Source: Phycisphaerae bacterium (GTDB lineage Bacteria > Planctomycetota > Phycisphaerae > Sedimentisphaerales > Anaerohalosphaeraceae). Taken from it: a stretch of 64,000 nt of DNA. Positions 47,502-57,239 of this stretch are shown here, in pieces. The stretch's first letter is position 1. The number at the start of each line of letters is the position of its first letter. The DNA lies in the NCBI GenBank assembly GCA_018052735.1, contig JAGPMT010000005.1:1-64000 (forward strand), read 5' to 3'. The translations under genes were made by a program, and so were the position numbers. The notes under the pieces were generated by a model. The model was given only the letters and a program-made list of their open reading frames with translations, made no database searches and was not told the DNA's origin.

Positions 47502-47530
47502 TTGACAAAGAACGGTTAAAACAGTAGCAT
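47502..47530 (+). promoter_or_regulatory. Promoter of the response regulator
   Basis: Perfect TTGACA (47502-47507), 17-base spacer, TAGCAT (47525-47530). AAAAAGGA lies before the ATG at 47567. Confidence 0.55.
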
Positions 47531-47566
47531 TTGATATTATAAATAAATCCAAAAAGGAAAACATAG

Positions 47567-48028
47567 ATGCCTGACGATAATTATCGTAAACCGAGAGTTT
47601 TAGTTGTTGATGATAATATCCAGAATCTTGAATTGATTCTGGCCTATCTGGAAGACGTCGAATGTGAAACTCTTTCTGCGGAAGGGGGGCAGCAGGCATT
47701 AGATATCATTTACAATGATCCCCCTGATTTAGTTCTTTTGGATGTGATGATGCCGAAAATCAGCGGTTTCGAAGTGTGTAAACGCATCAAAAACAACCCA
47801 AAAACGTCCGATATTCCCGTAATTATGATTACCGCATTGAATGAAATGGGTGATATTGAACGGGCCATTAACTCCGGAACAGATGATTTCCTGAGCAAAC
47901 CTATCAACAAATGGGAGCTTTTGACTCGAGTTAAAACGATGCTGAAATTGAAGCATCTAACGGATAAATTGGAACGCACTTTGGCCTATTTAAACGAAAT
48001 AGAGCAAAATCCGCTTCAGCAGTCGTAA
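47567..48028 (+). CDS. Single-domain response regulator (CheY/DivK type)
   Basis: 153 residues. Acidic pair in VVDDN (about 13-17), phospho-acceptor D59 in LLDVMMPK, Thr of the ITA switch and Lys in LSKPINKW. After the receiver domain there is only a helical tail (about 125-153), no output domain. It probably acts by protein contact. Divergent from the kinase at 46540. Confidence 0.92.
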   Translation: MPDDNYRKPRVLVVDDNIQNLELILAYLEDVECETLSAEGGQQALDIIYNDPPDLVLLDVMMPKISGFEVCKRIKNNPKTSDIPVIMITALNEMGDIERAINSGTDDFLSKPINKWELLTRVKTMLKLKHLTDKLERTLAYLNEIEQNPLQQS

Positions 48029-48247
48029 ACTCCCTTCCATTCTAGCATGTTCGTGTCTTGAATCTTCTTTTGGCGGCTTGTCAATCGTTATATTCTATAC
48101 AATTGCTCCAATTAGTGTATTGGTTCTGCTGCCGGCCAACTGTTTTCCTGCCGTGCCGATTAATTCGCTCCAATGTCCTGTCGATGTACTTGTACAGATG
48201 TATCAGCAATATGAGACGATTTTCCCAGTGCGACAGGAATTCATTGA

Positions 48248-49873
48248 ATGAGCAAGCTTTTTGAGATCTTTGGAAAAGGAATCACAATCAGCACAGCAGA
48301 TATCATTTGGCACTGGCTGGGCCAAATGCTGCCTCCAGCGGATTCAAGCAGTAACGATGTGTCATTTGTAAAAATTCTGGACCATTTGGCCAACCGCGAG
48401 ATTGTTCAGGCAGAAGAGATAATCCGGTCTTGTCTTATAAAATCTCCTGATTGCGTATGGGCCCGCATGGCCGCTTCGGCCGTCTGTTTAATGCAGGATA
48501 ATATTGCTGAATCGCTTCAGCATGCCCAAAGCGTCTATTTCCGCCAGCCTTCCAATACAATGGCTCTGTATGTAATGGGCTATTGCTGCGAGCGTCTGGG
48601 ACAGCCAGAACAGGCACTGGAATTTTATCAGGACTGTGTCAAATTTAAAAGGCATCTCCAGCTGCCGCATCAGCGGATGGCTGCCATTTATCTGCGGGAC
48701 GGAGGCATTGATAAGGCGGCGGCAGAATACGAGCAGATTACGGCTGAGCATTATGAGGATATCCAATCGCTGGTGCTTTTGGGCTATCTCTATCTTGATT
48801 CTGGAAAAATAGAGCAGGCTATCGATGCTCTTAATCTGGCCATCGTTTCGCATCCTGATAATTTTATGGAGTTTCACGAGCCCGACGAAATCGAAACGCT
48901 TATACAGGATGAGATGTTCGAACAGGCAATCGAGAGGATACGCTGGACAATCGAACAGATCGGGACCTTGCCGGATCTGGTGGTGCGGATGGCCGATATT
49001 TACAGTGCATGGGGAAAAGAAGCCGAAGCCTTAGCCTGCTATGAGCATGCTGTTCATCTTCAGCCCAGCTCCTTGGAGGCCGCCATAAAGCTGGCAACTC
49101 ATTACCTGCGCAGCCATCGTTTTTCTCTTGCTGCAGAGCAATTCAATCGGGCTGCGGATATAAATGAAGAAATTGTCGATGCCTATATGGGATTGGCAAT
49201 CGCCCAAGAAACCAGCGACCATTCTGAAGCCGCTTTGGAAACCCTGTCGCTGGCTTCTGCAATACTCCAAAACAGTATATTGCTGTACTCTGAGTCAGCA
49301 TGTCTGCAGTTTCAGTCTGTTATCGATGAAACATTTACTGACACTGCAGGCAGAACCATTGTTTCCGCCAATGATGTAATCAAAGCGTATAAAGAACAGC
49401 TCAAATACAGCGGCAGCCGACCCGATGTCAATTACAAATACGGCATCCTGATGATCGGAGAAAATAATCTGCCGCTTGCATCCTGTTTATTCGAAAAAAC
49501 ATTGGATATTAATCCAATGTATTATCGGGCACGGCATAAATTGGCCCTGTGTGCGTTTATGGACGGCCATCCGCAAAAAGCTCTTAAAATACTGAGGAAC
49601 AATCCCTCCGCAGGAAAAACTGTATTTGAGAAATATTATCAGCTCTCGATTTTATACTCCAACAGAAAAAAGTTCAGCGAAGCCATCAGGCAGCTGAGTG
49701 TTTTAGAAACATCCGATATGGCGGATTTGTCTCAAACACAGGCTAATCTTGAAATCATTCTTGAGAATTTGGGGCTTATCGATAGGACCATGACCAGCTG
49801 GCAGCGGCTGAACGAAACCTCTGAGTGTCTGGTAAAAATCAAAGAGAAAAAACCGATTTCAAATGTTCTGTAA
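48248..49873 (+). CDS. Tetratricopeptide-repeat protein
   Basis: 541 residues, mostly helical repeats. TPR consensus (A-x3-Y at spaced positions) is visible in at least six units, for example residues about 95-128 (MGYCCERLGQPEQALEFYQ), 160-195 (LGYLYLDSGKIEQAIDALN), 240-275 (ADIYSAWGKEAEALACYEHA) and 285-320. No signal peptide or enzyme motif. It starts 219 bases after the response regulator and could be its partner, but that is inference from position. Confidence 0.85.
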   Translation: MSKLFEIFGKGITISTADIIWHWLGQMLPPADSSSNDVSFVKILDHLANREIVQAEEIIRSCLIKSPDCVWARMAASAVCLMQDNIAESLQHAQSVYFRQPSNTMALYVMGYCCERLGQPEQALEFYQDCVKFKRHLQLPHQRMAAIYLRDGGIDKAAAEYEQITAEHYEDIQSLVLLGYLYLDSGKIEQAIDALNLAIVSHPDNFMEFHEPDEIETLIQDEMFEQAIERIRWTIEQIGTLPDLVVRMADIYSAWGKEAEALACYEHAVHLQPSSLEAAIKLATHYLRSHRFSLAAEQFNRAADINEEIVDAYMGLAIAQETSDHSEAALETLSLASAILQNSILLYSESACLQFQSVIDETFTDTAGRTIVSANDVIKAYKEQLKYSGSRPDVNYKYGILMIGENNLPLASCLFEKTLDINPMYYRARHKLALCAFMDGHPQKALKILRNNPSAGKTVFEKYYQLSILYSNRKKFSEAIRQLSVLETSDMADLSQTQANLEIILENLGLIDRTMTSWQRLNETSECLVKIKEKKPISNVL

Positions 49874-50054
49874 GTCTAACTAAATAAAAATGTTGCATAC
49901 ATTTAATCAGGCATTTCCATTCGGTATTGAATAGCCGCCAATGCAACATAAGATACATTATGAGACGTTACAAATTGCGTTTTTTTAGATGCAGCTATCG
50001 GGCGGCATTCCATTACCTTGCAATTGTCTCTATCGGTATCCTATTGCTTGGATT

Positions 50055-50663
50055 TTAAAATGCATCTCTGAAAGCCAGCGGCTTATCCAGAATTTCTTTT
50101 AAGATTACCGAATTCCGCAGATTCTCCGGCGAGCGCATTGTTTGCCAGAGGCCGACAGTGAAAGGTTTGACAATTTTATTTTTGTCAGACAATATAGCTG
50201 TTATCTTTTTTTCTTCTTGTGTAACAGCAGATGATGTTTTCGTAGGGATCGATGCTGGCGGCTTTATAAAATATTGATTGCCAGAACCACCTACCATCTG
50301 GCCGCCAATAGGAGATACAATACGTCCGATAAAGCTCTCCCGAGCAGGGGGCTTATATGTCTGACTTTTCTGCTGTGCAATGCTTTGTGCGGAAAACCGA
50401 ACCTGCGGTATAACCGCGGCTTTTTGACTTTTCTTCTGTGCAAGGCGGCGATCCCACTCCGAAATCTGCCTGCCCCTGTCCTTTTTAGGGCTGGATAATG
50501 CAGATGATCGGCCGGACGGCTGGTCTTGCGATTTCGCACGATTTGCCAAGGCCTTGGCTATCGCTCCTGCAAGATAAAACAAAGCAATCACGATAAATGT
50601 TGCAATATCGCCCCACCCATTAGCTAAAACCAGCAGATTATTGCTGCTGTTGTAATGAATCAT
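50055..50663 (-). CDS. One-TM protein downstream of floA, unknown function
   Basis: 202 residues. One membrane helix near the N-terminus ([18 protein letters not shown]), then a basic, Gln/Ser-rich likely disordered linker with repeated AQKKSQK-type pieces, and a C-terminal segment [17 protein letters not shown]. That end resembles a motif I recall at the C-termini of planctomycete hypothetical proteins. The start overlaps the floA stop (ATGA), so it belongs to the operon. It has no recognised domain. Confidence 0.75.
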   Translation of the reverse strand: MIHYNSSNNLLVLANGWGDIATFIVIALFYLAGAIAKALANRAKSQDQPSGRSSALSSPKKDRGRQISEWDRRLAQKKSQKAAVIPQVRFSAQSIAQQKSQTYKPPARESFIGRIVSPIGGQMVGGSGNQYFIKPPASIPTKTSSAVTQEEKKITAILSDKNKIVKPFTVGLWQTMRSPENLRNSVILKEILDKPLAFRDAF

Positions 50664-51703
50664 TTTTCTTCCTCTGGTTTAGATGCGGTGCCTCGTGCGA
50701 TGGAATCCCGCATGGACGTATCCGCATTGATGTTCTTCATTCTGTAATAATCCATAATCCCCAGATTTCCCTTGCGGAAGGCCTCCGCAATAGCTTTGGG
50801 AACTTCCGCTTCTGCCAGCATGACCTTGGCACGATTTTCCTCTACCAGCGCCCGCATTTCCTGTTCGCGGGCAACAGCCATTGCACGGCGTTTTTCTGCC
50901 TCGGCTTTGGCCCGCTTGAGGTCTGCCTCGGCCTGTGCAGCCTGAAGCTGGGCACCGATGTTTTCACCCACATCGACATCTGCTATATCAATGGACAGAA
51001 TTTCAAATGCTGTTCCTGCATCCAATCCTTTTGCCAGCACCGAGCGGGAAATATTATCCGGATTTTCCAGAACGCTTTTATGGGTAATCGCGCTGCCAAT
51101 GGTCGTAACGATGCCTTCCCCAACACGGGCAATAATCGTTTCCTCTGTTGCGCCTCCGATAAGACGGTCAATATTAGCCCGCACCGTAACCCGTGCTTTG
51201 GCCTTCAGCTGGATGCCGTCTTGGGCAACTGCATCAACTGTTTCTTTGCCTTTTCGCGGATCAGGACAATCGATGACCTTCGGATTGACGCTGGTCTGAA
51301 CCGCATCCAGTATATCGCGGCCGGCCAGATCGATAGCGGTCGCCGTTTTCCACGACAGGGCGATATTCGCCCTGTTGGCAGCAATTAGCGCTCGAACCAC
51401 ATTGGGCACCCGCCCCCCTGCCAAATAGTGACTCTCCAGCTCACGCTGGGAAATATCCAATCCTGCCTGAACCGCTGTAATGCGGCTTAAAACAATTGTT
51501 CGCGGTTCAACTTTTCGAAGCCACATCCCAATCAGTTCCGAAAACTTTACATCCGCCCGCGACAATTTCGCCTGAAGCCACAATTTGAAAAAGGCGGCAA
51601 TAATCAGGATAAATATCAGCGCTGTAATCCCGACCAAAACAAGGATTGCCACCAAAATAATGTCCATTGCCCCCGCAGCCAGTAAACCGCTCAATTGTTC
51701 CAT
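50660..51703 (-). CDS. floA: Flotillin-like protein FloA
   Basis: 347 residues. N-terminal membrane anchor (about 13-42, hydrophobic), SPFH-like domain, and a coiled-coil rich in Ala/Glu ([19 protein letters not shown], about 255-300). Matches the bacterial YqfA/FloA family, which organises membrane microdomains. AAAGGAG precedes the ATG. It follows two nfeD genes, the usual partner arrangement. Confidence 0.95.
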   Translation of the reverse strand: MEQLSGLLAAGAMDIILVAILVLVGITALIFILIIAAFFKLWLQAKLSRADVKFSELIGMWLRKVEPRTIVLSRITAVQAGLDISQRELESHYLAGGRVPNVVRALIAANRANIALSWKTATAIDLAGRDILDAVQTSVNPKVIDCPDPRKGKETVDAVAQDGIQLKAKARVTVRANIDRLIGGATEETIIARVGEGIVTTIGSAITHKSVLENPDNISRSVLAKGLDAGTAFEILSIDIADVDVGENIGAQLQAAQAEADLKRAKAEAEKRRAMAVAREQEMRALVEENRAKVMLAEAEVPKAIAEAFRKGNLGIMDYYRMKNINADTSMRDSIARGTASKPEEEK

Positions 51704-51724
51704 TGCTTGTCTCCTTTCGCCGGT

Positions 51725-52213
51725 TTATTTGTTCACCGCAACCACAACACGCATTCCCTCAACAAAAAGCACCCGAACGGGTTCGTTTTTATCAATGAAG
51801 CCGCATTCGGCTGTACACTGCACGCGCAGCCCATCAAAATCACAGGTGCCGACCGGACGCAAAGGCGTCACGGTCTTTCCCTGTCGGCCTGTTAATTTAT
51901 CCAGCAGCGATTTATCCGGTATGGCATCGCCCTGCTGACGGTTGGGAGGTGTCAGCATCACGCTGTGTCCAAACCGGGTTTTCGGCAGCAGTTTATAAGC
52001 CAATACCAAAACGCCCGGAATCAGAAACATTGCTATAATGACACCAATCCAGCCTGCTGTTGAACTGATACGGAAGAAAATCACTCCGCCCCCTGCCGCA
52101 CATGCCAGTGCACAAATGCTCAGTAATCCCCCGCTGGGGACAAAAACCTCTGCAACCAGCAAAACAGCACACAGAATATATAAAACAATGGCAAGGAAAA
52201 GCCACCAGAACAT
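51725..52213 (-). CDS. Short NfeD-like membrane protein
   Basis: 162 residues. Three or four membrane segments in the first 90 residues (FWWLFLAIVLYILCAVLLVAE start), then a C-terminal OB-fold-like NfeD domain (GKTVTPLRPVGTCDFDG, VRVLFVEGMRVVV). It lacks the protease part. The start shares a base with the long nfeD stop (TGATG). Encoded just before floA. Confidence 0.9.
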   Translation of the reverse strand: MFWWLFLAIVLYILCAVLLVAEVFVPSGGLLSICALACAAGGGVIFFRISSTAGWIGVIIAMFLIPGVLVLAYKLLPKTRFGHSVMLTPPNRQQGDAIPDKSLLDKLTGRQGKTVTPLRPVGTCDFDGLRVQCTAECGFIDKNEPVRVLFVEGMRVVVAVNK

Positions 52214-53754
52214 CAGCTTGGCTCCTCGATTTTCTTTACAACAATGCGATTGCCTGAGACCTGTACTACTTCAATGACACTGGCCTTGTCAATAAACTCG
52301 GCCTGACAAACTACATCATAAAGCGTGCCGCCGATACGGGCAGTGCCTGCCGGCCGCAAGGGGGTAACTGCTGCCCCCCTGTCGCCGACAGCAAGACGGA
52401 TGCTGTCCTGCTGAGGTGGATTTGCTTGGAGGGATTGCCCAATTGCCGGCACCAGAATAAATCCGCTCAAGAAGCCCAGTTTCGGCATATATTTTGCCAA
52501 TACCCACGCAATCACCAGAAATCCTGCCACACCGCCGATAATTCCCAACACGCCCTGTGCAAAAAGTGTCCACGCCTCCTCTGTCTGCGGCCACGGAATT
52601 TCGTCCGGCCGGTTTTTGACCAGCATTGCAAAAAAGCCCACTAAAATACAGACAATCCCTGCAATTCCGGTTATCCCAAAGCCGGGAATCACAAATATCT
52701 CAAGCAGCAGCAGAATAATGCCCAGAACCAGTATCGCCACTTCAATCCAGTTGGCAAGACCCGTCAGGTACTTGCTGCCGACTAAAATCACAAGGCAGAC
52801 AAGTGCTGCCAGACTGGGAAGCCCCAATCCCGGGGTATGGAGTTCGATGTAGATGCCCAGCAGAATACCCAAAATTAGAATACTTACAACAACAGGTGAA
52901 TTCAGCCACCGAACAAGCTCCTCTGACCACAAGGTTTCAAGACGAAGAATGTCTTTTGAAAAAACAACCCCATCCTGTTTGGCTAAGAAATCCAGCATTT
53001 CCTGTTCATTCTGGACAACTGCCCGTGCAATGCCGTATTCCAACGCCTTTTGGTCTGTAAGGGTCAGAAGCTCGCCTTCTTTGACAACGAGTTTTTTGTC
53101 CGCAAGGTCATACAGATTAGGATCCGTTGGAAGATAATCTTTCTCAAAATACTCGAATGTCCGGCTTTTCTTGTTTTTCACCTGCCAGACCTCCAGTTTT
53201 TGGGTCACCATCGCCTTCAGCAGCGCCTCGGGATAGCCGTTGGCTTGGGCTGCACGGCTGAAGGCAGCACGGACAAAACTCTCAGCCTTCTCACGCTCCG
53301 CTTCACCCATCTCTGTATCGCCCATGACAATAGGCGCACTGCAGCCGATTGTGGTGTTCTGCCGCATAATGATATCTTGGCAGGAAACGCTTATCATAGC
53401 GCCTGCAGAGATGGCTTCCGTGCTGACATAGGCGACTGTACGGGCTTTTTTCGCCAAATCAAGAATCAAGTACTTGCTGATGTCATCGGCACTTTTGACC
53501 AAGCCCCCGTAAGTTTGGATATCAAGGATGATATAATCAACCCCCCTGCGCACCGCTTCTTCACTTCGCCGGACAACCGATTGATAGAGGCCATGGTCAA
53601 TCATCTCATAACAGGTCAGGATGGCAGCGGTTTTAAGGGGCTTTTCCTGCTCCTGAGGCTGAGCCTGCAGCAGTGAGGCCCCAATAAAGCAGGCAAAGGC
53701 CGCCAGGATGGCAAAGACCAGCCATCTGGATATTATAGACTCTTTCTCACGCAT
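52213..53754 (-). CDS. Long NfeD protein with ClpP-like serine protease domain
   Basis: About 513 residues from the ATG at 53754; an upstream in-frame TTG at 53790 falls in the promoter. A signal/anchor (VFAILAAFACFIGASL), then a ClpP/crotonase-fold protease domain with the nucleophile Ser in AISAGAM and DIIMRQNTTIGCSAPI, like the archaeal 1510-N protease. Four or five membrane helices follow (about 300-410) and then an OB-fold NfeD domain (VTPLRPAGTARIGG). Long NfeD and FloA act together at the membrane in known systems. Confidence 0.92.
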   Translation of the reverse strand: MREKESIISRWLVFAILAAFACFIGASLLQAQPQEQEKPLKTAAILTCYEMIDHGLYQSVVRRSEEAVRRGVDYIILDIQTYGGLVKSADDISKYLILDLAKKARTVAYVSTEAISAGAMISVSCQDIIMRQNTTIGCSAPIVMGDTEMGEAEREKAESFVRAAFSRAAQANGYPEALLKAMVTQKLEVWQVKNKKSRTFEYFEKDYLPTDPNLYDLADKKLVVKEGELLTLTDQKALEYGIARAVVQNEQEMLDFLAKQDGVVFSKDILRLETLWSEELVRWLNSPVVVSILILGILLGIYIELHTPGLGLPSLAALVCLVILVGSKYLTGLANWIEVAILVLGIILLLLEIFVIPGFGITGIAGIVCILVGFFAMLVKNRPDEIPWPQTEEAWTLFAQGVLGIIGGVAGFLVIAWVLAKYMPKLGFLSGFILVPAIGQSLQANPPQQDSIRLAVGDRGAAVTPLRPAGTARIGGTLYDVVCQAEFIDKASVIEVVQVSGNRIVVKKIEEPS

Positions 53755-53762
53755 AACTGTAT

Positions 53763-53790
53763 ATTGTAGCCGTATTTTTTCCAGAAACAA
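53763..53790 (-). promoter_or_regulatory. Candidate promoter of the nfeD-floA operon
   Basis: Minus strand: TTGTTT (53790-53785), 16-base spacer, TACAAT (53768-53763). The expected start falls only a few bases before the ATG at 53754, so the mRNA would be leaderless or nearly so; no Shine-Dalgarno precedes this ATG. Confidence 0.4.
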
Positions 53791-53886
53791 CAGTAAAAAT
53801 ACCGTATAACTAAACGCCTCCGCTTCTGTCCTGTTTCGAAAAAAAACCGCTGTTTAATAGACAGCCATGCAGCAGAACAAAGATGG

Positions 53887-55779
53887 CTATTTTTCCCCAA
53901 CCAGAACTTCGGCAATATTAAATGCGTGGTCTTTAATGCGGCGGTATGCCGTTAGCATATCCGTATAAATCAAACCCAGTAAAGGATTTGTAACTCCTTC
54001 TCCCACACGGACCAGATACCGGGAGCGGCATTCCTTCATCAAATTGGTAATAGCCAGTCCCTTGGTCTGCATTTCACTGAAAAATTCCAAGCTGCTGTCT
54101 TCCCGTTCAATTCCTTGACAGATTAAATCAAGGTACTGGTCCACCTTGTCGTGGAGACTGATAAGGTCAGCAAGCCCCCCCTCGCTGAATTTCTGCTGGG
54201 TGTCTCTCACTTTCAGACGCAGTTTCATCAAGCCCTGTATGTAATCGCTGATTGACTCCAGCTCATCGGCTATCCGCAATTGGCCGCTGGCTTTCTGCAT
54301 AAGCTCATGGGAAATGCTGCCGGTCATAATCTCGCCGATAAACTCGACGATTTCTTTTTGGATAACATCCAAATCATTTTCCTTCTGGAAAATTTCAGAC
54401 GCCAGCTCCCGATTGGGTTCGTCGTTCGACAGAAAAGATCGGAAACTCTTCAGCATCGACTGGCAGGTTTGCGCCATTTTTATCAATTCTTTGTAGGACT
54501 GCTGAATCCCAATAGCCGGAGCATCCAGAATACGAATGTTCAGGTACGTCAGTTTGGGTTTTTCCGGGGCTTTCTTGTCCGGCACCAGCCACATCAGAAA
54601 ACGTGCCAAAAGACCGATAAACGGCATAAAGAGAATGGTATTTACGATGTTAAATCCGGAATGAGTCAGGGCGATAGCCGGACCTGTAAAGCTGTATTTT
54701 GTTCCTGCGGGGGTATAAAGGGGCAAATCGGCCAACGTATGCTTTTGTACGGCCTTTTCAAATTCTCCGGCCATTACATAGGAACTATTTTCAGGCAGGA
54801 CATCTCCCTTCAGATTCACCCGATATCCGTCCGGATGAGTAAAATACAGCACCTCTTCAGAAATGTTATATTCCTTGGCGTACTGCTTAATTAAATTATC
54901 CTCGTTTGTTTCCACCACAACAGCCTTGAGATGCCGAAGCTGCGGTTTCGTTGTAAGCCATGACACCATGTTGGTATAAGGTGTGAAAATTGCTGTAATC
55001 CAGCATACGCCGATGACATTAAAAGCCACATGAGCATAAGCCGCCCGGCGCGCATTGGTGGCGGCACCCAGCGAAGCAAGAACAGCTGTAATGGTTGTAC
55101 CGATATTCTCTCCTAAAATCAGTGCAGCGGCTGTTCGATAATCAATCGTTCCTGTCAGCGCCAAGGCCATGGTGATGCCCAAAGTCGCCGACGAAGATTG
55201 AACAATGGCCGTCAACGCAGCTCCCACCAGAACACATTTCCAAACATCAAAGTAAGTATCCGGATGGAAGCGATGAAACCATGCGATGAATCCCGGCATT
55301 TCCTTGATTGGCGCAAAACCCTGCGTCATCAGCTCCAGCCCGAAGAATACCATCCCCAATCCCATCAGAAACATAAAGAAGAAACGGATAGAATCCCGCT
55401 TGGAAAACAAATAGAAAAACGAAGACGCTCCCAGCAGTGGGAGCCCGTATTTGCTGATTTTAATCACCAGTATCCAGCCGGTAATTGTGGTGCCGATATT
55501 GGCCCCTAAAATCACTCCGATGGCCTGCAGCAGGTTCATAATGCTGGCGTTGACCATGCCTACAACCATTACGGTGGTAACCGAACTGGACTGAATAATA
55601 CAGGTAACCAGCGTTCCTACGCCGCAGGCAAGAAGGCGGTTATTGGTGACAGCCCCAATCATTCTTCGCAGCCGTTCACCGGCTACTGCCTGCATTCCCT
55701 CTGACATGTTTTTCATGCCCAGAAGGAAGATGCCAAGACCGCCGCACACCTGAAAAATAATTTCTAATGCTTGACTCAT
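53887..55779 (-). CDS. Na+/phosphate cotransporter, NptA type with PhoU-like tail
   Basis: 630 residues from the ATG at 55779, which has GGAG upstream; an in-frame start further up (55860) would lie over the promoter. Two inverted Na/Pi repeats carry QSSSVTT near 65-71 and QSSSATLG near 198-205, each with a GANIGTT/GENIGTT loop. The long C-terminal part (about 430-630) is helical and PhoU-like. Moves phosphate with sodium. Confidence 0.92.
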   Translation of the reverse strand: MSQALEIIFQVCGGLGIFLLGMKNMSEGMQAVAGERLRRMIGAVTNNRLLACGVGTLVTCIIQSSSVTTVMVVGMVNASIMNLLQAIGVILGANIGTTITGWILVIKISKYGLPLLGASSFFYLFSKRDSIRFFFMFLMGLGMVFFGLELMTQGFAPIKEMPGFIAWFHRFHPDTYFDVWKCVLVGAALTAIVQSSSATLGITMALALTGTIDYRTAAALILGENIGTTITAVLASLGAATNARRAAYAHVAFNVIGVCWITAIFTPYTNMVSWLTTKPQLRHLKAVVVETNEDNLIKQYAKEYNISEEVLYFTHPDGYRVNLKGDVLPENSSYVMAGEFEKAVQKHTLADLPLYTPAGTKYSFTGPAIALTHSGFNIVNTILFMPFIGLLARFLMWLVPDKKAPEKPKLTYLNIRILDAPAIGIQQSYKELIKMAQTCQSMLKSFRSFLSNDEPNRELASEIFQKENDLDVIQKEIVEFIGEIMTGSISHELMQKASGQLRIADELESISDYIQGLMKLRLKVRDTQQKFSEGGLADLISLHDKVDQYLDLICQGIEREDSSLEFFSEMQTKGLAITNLMKECRSRYLVRVGEGVTNPLLGLIYTDMLTAYRRIKDHAFNIAEVLVGEK

Positions 55780-55831
55780 AAAAACTCCATAACATGCTTG
55801 CTGATACTGGAGAAAGACACATTTTTGTGGA

Positions 55832-55860
55832 TTTATACCTTTTCCCCCAATAAAAATCAA
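55832..55860 (-). promoter_or_regulatory. Promoter of the Na/Pi cotransporter
   Basis: Minus strand: TTGATT (55860-55855), 17-base spacer, TATAAA (55837-55832), about 50 bases before the ATG. Confidence 0.6.
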
Positions 55861-55900
55861 CGAGAATAAAAAACTTGCGGCAGTAAAAATGCTTTATCGG

Positions 55901-57049
55901 CTACAGTTTATGAATCGGAAATACAGTTTGCTTAACCTGCTCAATGATCTGATTGACGGCGGGTTCCAGATTCTGACGCTGCCAAGCAGACGGAATCAGC
56001 ACGCGGTCCCGCAGGCCTGCCCCGCCGGCCCAGTCCATATTTTCCAGCATAACTCCTCCCATTCCAGCGGTCATATCCTGTGCCAGCTGTTCGCCGCATA
56101 GTGCCGTCCATATCAGTGCCCACGCCCGCACAGTATTCTGGACGTTGTATCCTCCCCCGCCGACGGCAAGAATCGGTTTCCCAAACGCCAGCAGACTGTT
56201 GATAATGTCGACAAAAACATTATTGGTCAGACACAAACCGGCCAGCGGATCTCCCTGCAGGGTATCTGCTCCGGCTTCCAAAACCAGAACATCCGGCTGG
56301 CGGGCACTGATTAAGGGCACAACAACCTGATGAAAGGCCTTCAGGTAAAGCTCATCATAAGTTCCCGGAGGCATCGGAAGATTGACGGCGTATCCCCTGC
56401 CTTCGCCTGCACCAATTTCGTCCGTAAATCCTGTTCCGGGAAAGAGGGTCCGGCCATCCTGATGCAGGGAAATGGTCATGACATCGCAGCGGTCGTAAAA
56501 GGCCGCCTGCACCCCGTCGCAGTGGTGAACATCAATGTCCAAAAAAACCACCTTTTTGCCGGCCCCTGCCAGTTCCATGCAGCCCAGCACGACATCGTTA
56601 AGATAACAGAATCCGCCGGCGTGGTCATCAAAGGCATGATGATAACCCCCTGACGGATTGAACGCCGCGGCCGCCGCGCCTGCAATAATCGCACGGGCAG
56701 CTGTCAGGGTCGCCCCTGCCGCCCAGGCAGCATAATCATACATTCCTGCAAATACAGGGCAGTCACCTGTTCCGAGATTCATATAGAGCATTTCATAGTC
56801 ATAATCGCCCTTGTCAGCCCGCTGAATCGCCTGCAGATACTCTTTGGTATGAAAGCGGGATAATTCCTCGAAGGTGGCTTTTTGCGGAGCAGCAACAGAC
56901 TTGTTGGGTCCGGTTAAAAGCCCCATAGAATCGAGCATCTTTCGGACTTGTCCGGCACGGCAGGTCTTAAAGGGGCAGCTTTGGGGGTATGGATACTGCT
57001 CTAATTCGGTACAATGGACAAAAATGTTCTTTTTTTCAGATTCGGTCAT
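55901..57049 (-). CDS. Histone deacetylase-family hydrolase (AcuC-like)
   Basis: 382 residues, class I HDAC fold. GGYHHAFDDHAGGFCYLND carries the active-site His pair, LDIDVHHCDGVQ the zinc Asp/His, and LEAGADTLQGDPLA the second zinc Asp. The GGGGYN loop follows. All catalytic residues are in place. Bacterial members deacetylate acetyl-CoA synthetase (AcuC) or polyamines; which one applies here is not known. Confidence 0.92.
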   Translation of the reverse strand: MTESEKKNIFVHCTELEQYPYPQSCPFKTCRAGQVRKMLDSMGLLTGPNKSVAAPQKATFEELSRFHTKEYLQAIQRADKGDYDYEMLYMNLGTGDCPVFAGMYDYAAWAAGATLTAARAIIAGAAAAAFNPSGGYHHAFDDHAGGFCYLNDVVLGCMELAGAGKKVVFLDIDVHHCDGVQAAFYDRCDVMTISLHQDGRTLFPGTGFTDEIGAGEGRGYAVNLPMPPGTYDELYLKAFHQVVVPLISARQPDVLVLEAGADTLQGDPLAGLCLTNNVFVDIINSLLAFGKPILAVGGGGYNVQNTVRAWALIWTALCGEQLAQDMTAGMGGVMLENMDWAGGAGLRDRVLIPSAWQRQNLEPAVNQIIEQVKQTVFPIHKL

Positions 57050-57154
57050 AAATCGGCCCTCAAACAGAATGAATTATATCCATTTCCGGCCGGTCCGCAA
57101 ATTAAATCTCCGCCGGTACCTTGCTGAATTTGGCTTATTTGGCGGTTTTTGTGC

Positions 57155-57183
57155 TTGCCTCAAATCGCAAATTCGATTAGACT
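57155..57183 (+). promoter_or_regulatory. Candidate promoter of the EF-G paralogue
   Basis: TTGCCT (57155-57160), 17-base spacer, TAGACT (57178-57183). GGAGG lies ten bases before the GTG start. Confidence 0.4.
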
Positions 57184-57239
57184 TCTGCTTTTCGTAGAAA
57201 TTTAAGACGTAGTTTAAGGAAAATTGGAGGTTATAGGCA

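Noticed and set aside
48058-48264. 68-codon ORF between the response regulator and the TPR gene
   Set aside because: No ribosome site, Cys/Leu/Arg-rich random-looking sequence, and it overlaps the TPR gene start in another frame.
49959-50058. Possible small membrane peptide after the TPR gene
   Set aside because: The frame from the ATG at 49959 closes after nine codons at TAG; the longer hydrophobic reading needs a frame change.
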